Positions 62,862 to 64,000 of a DNA stretch of 64,000 bases are shown here, one piece after another (position 1 is the stretch's first letter; every line of letters starts with the position of its first letter). The notes below the pieces were generated by a model that made no database searches, was not told where the DNA came from, and worked only from the letters and a program-made list of their open reading frames with translations. The position numbers and the translations under genes were made by a program. The stretch lies in NCBI RefSeq assembly GCF_009296315.1, contig NZ_WHLY01000004.1, positions 1-64,000 of the forward strand, written 5' to 3'. Source of the stretch: Salmonirosea aquatica (GTDB lineage: Bacteria; Bacteroidota; Bacteroidia; Cytophagales; Spirosomataceae).

Positions 62862-63166
62862 ATTAAAAAAATGCGTTAGTAAGCCTTGAAAAATATTTCT
62901 CACCAAAGATTGTAAGCGAATTAAATGACCAGTATATTAAAGTTGTAAAGATAAAAGGGCAAGAAGTGCCTTGGCATATTCATGAAGATGAATTATTCTA
63001 CATTGCAAAAGGAATACTTTTATTGGAAATTTAAAAGCAACCAGACTTAAAATTAAAAAAAGGTGACCTGTTTGTTGTAAATAAAGGAAGAAATCACAGA
63101 GTTTCCTCTAAAAAGGAATGTTTAATTATGATTATGGAATCTAAAACAACCGAACATACTGGTTAA
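62858..63166 (+). pseudogene. Cupin-domain protein with two in-frame stops
   Basis: The ATG overlaps the CPBP stop. Codon 3 is TAA, but the same frame continues KNALVSLEKYFSPKIVSELN, IKGQEVPWHIHEDELFYIAK (the cupin H-x-H-x4-E box) and GILLLEI. A second TAA follows, then KQPDLKLKKGDLFVVNKGRN and HRVSSKKECLIMIMESKTTE, ending at 63164-63166. Both stops are one base from AAA, GAA or CAA. The metal-binding residues are intact. Confidence 0.7.
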
Positions 63167-63546
63167 GTAAAATCGGCAATAACAAAATCAATAGAGGAGC
63201 AACTTTTTTGATATACAAATATTTCGCTCTTATGCGAGTTGACAATTTTTTTTGAAACTATTATTTTTTATAAATATTTTATAGGTCTAACAAAAAGCCT
63301 GCCTCCAACATGGGGTTTGCTGCAAGTGTGGCGGGATATTGTTAGCATCGACTTAAGTTCGCTTTTGTGCTTCAGTCTCGGCGGACGGATTGCTTTGGGC
63401 CTTCGATTTTTAACTTGTACTTTTAGTTATTTTTTAACAGTAGTTCCGGGCAGATGAAATTCTATTTTCACACCTGCGGCAAGCCCTGTTCGTTGGCTGC
63501 GATTTTAGGACATGCTTTATTAAAACGAAAAACAATTTAATCATTA
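63167..63546. other. Gene-free stretch holding an attC-like site
   Basis: No gene is supported. The sequence changes from AT-rich to a mixed, structured stretch (63285-63540) that includes the attC-like repeat and a CGGCGGACGGA segment. This stretch resembles recurring intergenic sequence that I associate with Flavobacteria-type accessory genes, but I cannot confirm that here. Confidence 0.4.
63285..63348. repeat. attC-like imperfect inverted repeat
   Basis: CTAACA at 63287-63292 pairs with TGTTAG at 63340-63345. Inside, GCCTGCC (63297-63303) is loosely matched by GGCGGG (63330-63335). The layout recalls an integron attC site (outer AAC/GTT core plus inner imperfect arms). The outer GTTRRRY consensus is not fully met (GTTAGCA). 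CCTGCCTCCAAC at 63298-63309 resembles the 12-mer CTTGCCACCAAC at 52955 and 61514. Confidence 0.4.
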
Positions 63547-63912
63547 ATGAATTTAAATCAAATTACAATACCGTCATTAAATATGGAAAAGTACATTCTG
63601 TTTTATCAGGAACTAGGATTAAAATTCATCGTAAAATCTCTGCCTCACTATGCCAGATTTAAATGCCAGGCCGGAAATTCAACATTTTCTCTATACCAAG
63701 TAGACCAACTTCCAATGGGAAACGGAATAATCATCTATTTTAAGTGTGACAATCTTGACCATTATGTGAACGAGCTTTTAGGTAAAGGATTTGAATTTGA
63801 AGAATTGCCTAACTATAAAAATTGGTTATGGCATGAAGCACATACGAAAGACCTTGATGAAAACCATTTAATTTTATACTATGCAGGCGAAAACAGGCTA
63901 AACTCACCCTAA
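63547..63912 (+). CDS. VOC/glyoxalase superfamily protein
   Basis: 121 residues: MNLNQITIPSLNMEKYILFY, QELGLKFIVKSLPHYARFKC, STFSLYQVDQLPMGNGIIIY, CDNLDHYVNELLGKGFEFEE, KDLDENHLILYYAGENRLNS. This is one beta-alpha-beta3 pair typical of single-domain VOC proteins (glyoxalase/bleomycin-resistance fold). Metal ligands are not obvious apart from the final glutamate in YAGENR. The stop follows a near-duplicated ACTCACCCTAAACCCACCCT, so the last residues may be altered. AT-rich. Confidence 0.82.
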   Translation: MNLNQITIPSLNMEKYILFYQELGLKFIVKSLPHYARFKCQAGNSTFSLYQVDQLPMGNGIIIYFKCDNLDHYVNELLGKGFEFEELPNYKNWLWHEAHTKDLDENHLILYYAGENRLNSP

Positions 63913-63936
63913 ACCCACCCTGGAAATTAACTTAAT

Positions 63937-64000
63937 ATGAAACCTGACGATAATTTACAGTTATTTATTCTTTCAAAATCATTGAGCGATAGGGAAATGA
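63937..64000 (+). CDS. Partial gene running off the right edge
   Basis: It starts MKPDDNLQLFILSKSLSDREM, 24 bp after the VOC gene in the same direction. Only about 21 codons are visible, so no family can be named. Confidence 0.4.
   Translation, partial: MKPDDNLQLFILSKSLSDREM

Noticed and set aside
51577-63166. Stop-codon reassignment of TAA
   Set aside because: Many intact neighbours end normally at TAA; isolated nonsense changes in accessory genes are the simpler explanation.

Overview
The window looks like a piece of a Bacteroidota chromosome, most likely order Cytophagales (Dyadobacter/Spirosoma-like). The signs are two large sensors with periplasmic Reg_prop/Y_Y_Y propellers (one a hybrid two-component protein ending in an AraC domain), a TonB-dependent receptor paired with a DUF4249 lipoprotein, many SPII lipoproteins, TAnnTTTG-type -7 promoter boxes, few Shine-Dalgarno sequences, and IS families typical of the group. 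The genus is inferred from gene content only. No tRNA, rRNA or CRISPR array was seen.

Layout. 0-11.3 kb: a defence/mobile block. It holds a frameshifted pentapeptide-repeat membrane protein, a frameshifted type I restriction subunit (hsdR), a very AT-rich 1,667-residue membrane P-loop NTPase with KAP-like architecture, a serine recombinase behind a perfect inverted repeat, an SRAP/YedK protein and the 3' end of a umuC gene. 11.5-21.6 kb: a hybrid sensor/AraC protein and a broken secreted serine hydrolase, small membrane proteins, RidA, GNAT, and an HxlR repressor divergent from an SDR dehydrogenase with clear operator palindromes. 21.6-23.1 kb: a gap with an orphan terminator and an internally deleted IS1182 element that keeps both ends. 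23.2-27.0 kb: a LytTR regulator/LytS-type sensor pair on the minus strand.

27.2-40.9 kb: globin, a CPBP protease, then a tightly packed run of about fourteen small, mostly unrecognised genes (29.3-36.1 kb) that resembles an accessory or immunity-type array. After it come a decayed second globin, secreted and lipoproteins, a YiaA/B protein and an S41 protease. 41-42.3 kb: an IS110 remnant with a possible bridge-RNA region. 42.5-51.4 kb: Crp/Fnr and AraC regulators with DUF6326/DUF4386 membrane proteins, a serine hydrolase lipoprotein, an LA_2272-type repeat protein and a trypsin-like lipoprotein.

51.5-54.6 kb: AT-rich cassette-like genes (GrpB, GNAT, Crp) and then a graveyard of four different mobile-element tails. 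54.7-60.7 kb: paralogous outer-membrane proteins with duplicated promoters, an ISAs1-like tail, and the TonB receptor/DUF4249 pair. 60.7-64 kb: palindromic repeats and a second AT-rich cassette-like stretch (HxlR, CPBP, broken cupin, VOC protein) with an attC-like sequence.

Broken genes are unusually common. Many carry single-base changes in homopolymer runs, so some may be sequencing errors; others (in-frame stops, truncated transposases) look truly decayed. The best candidates for an undescribed system are the KAP-like giant NTPase next to hsdR, the 29-36 kb small-gene array, and the AT-rich cassettes that share a short motif.
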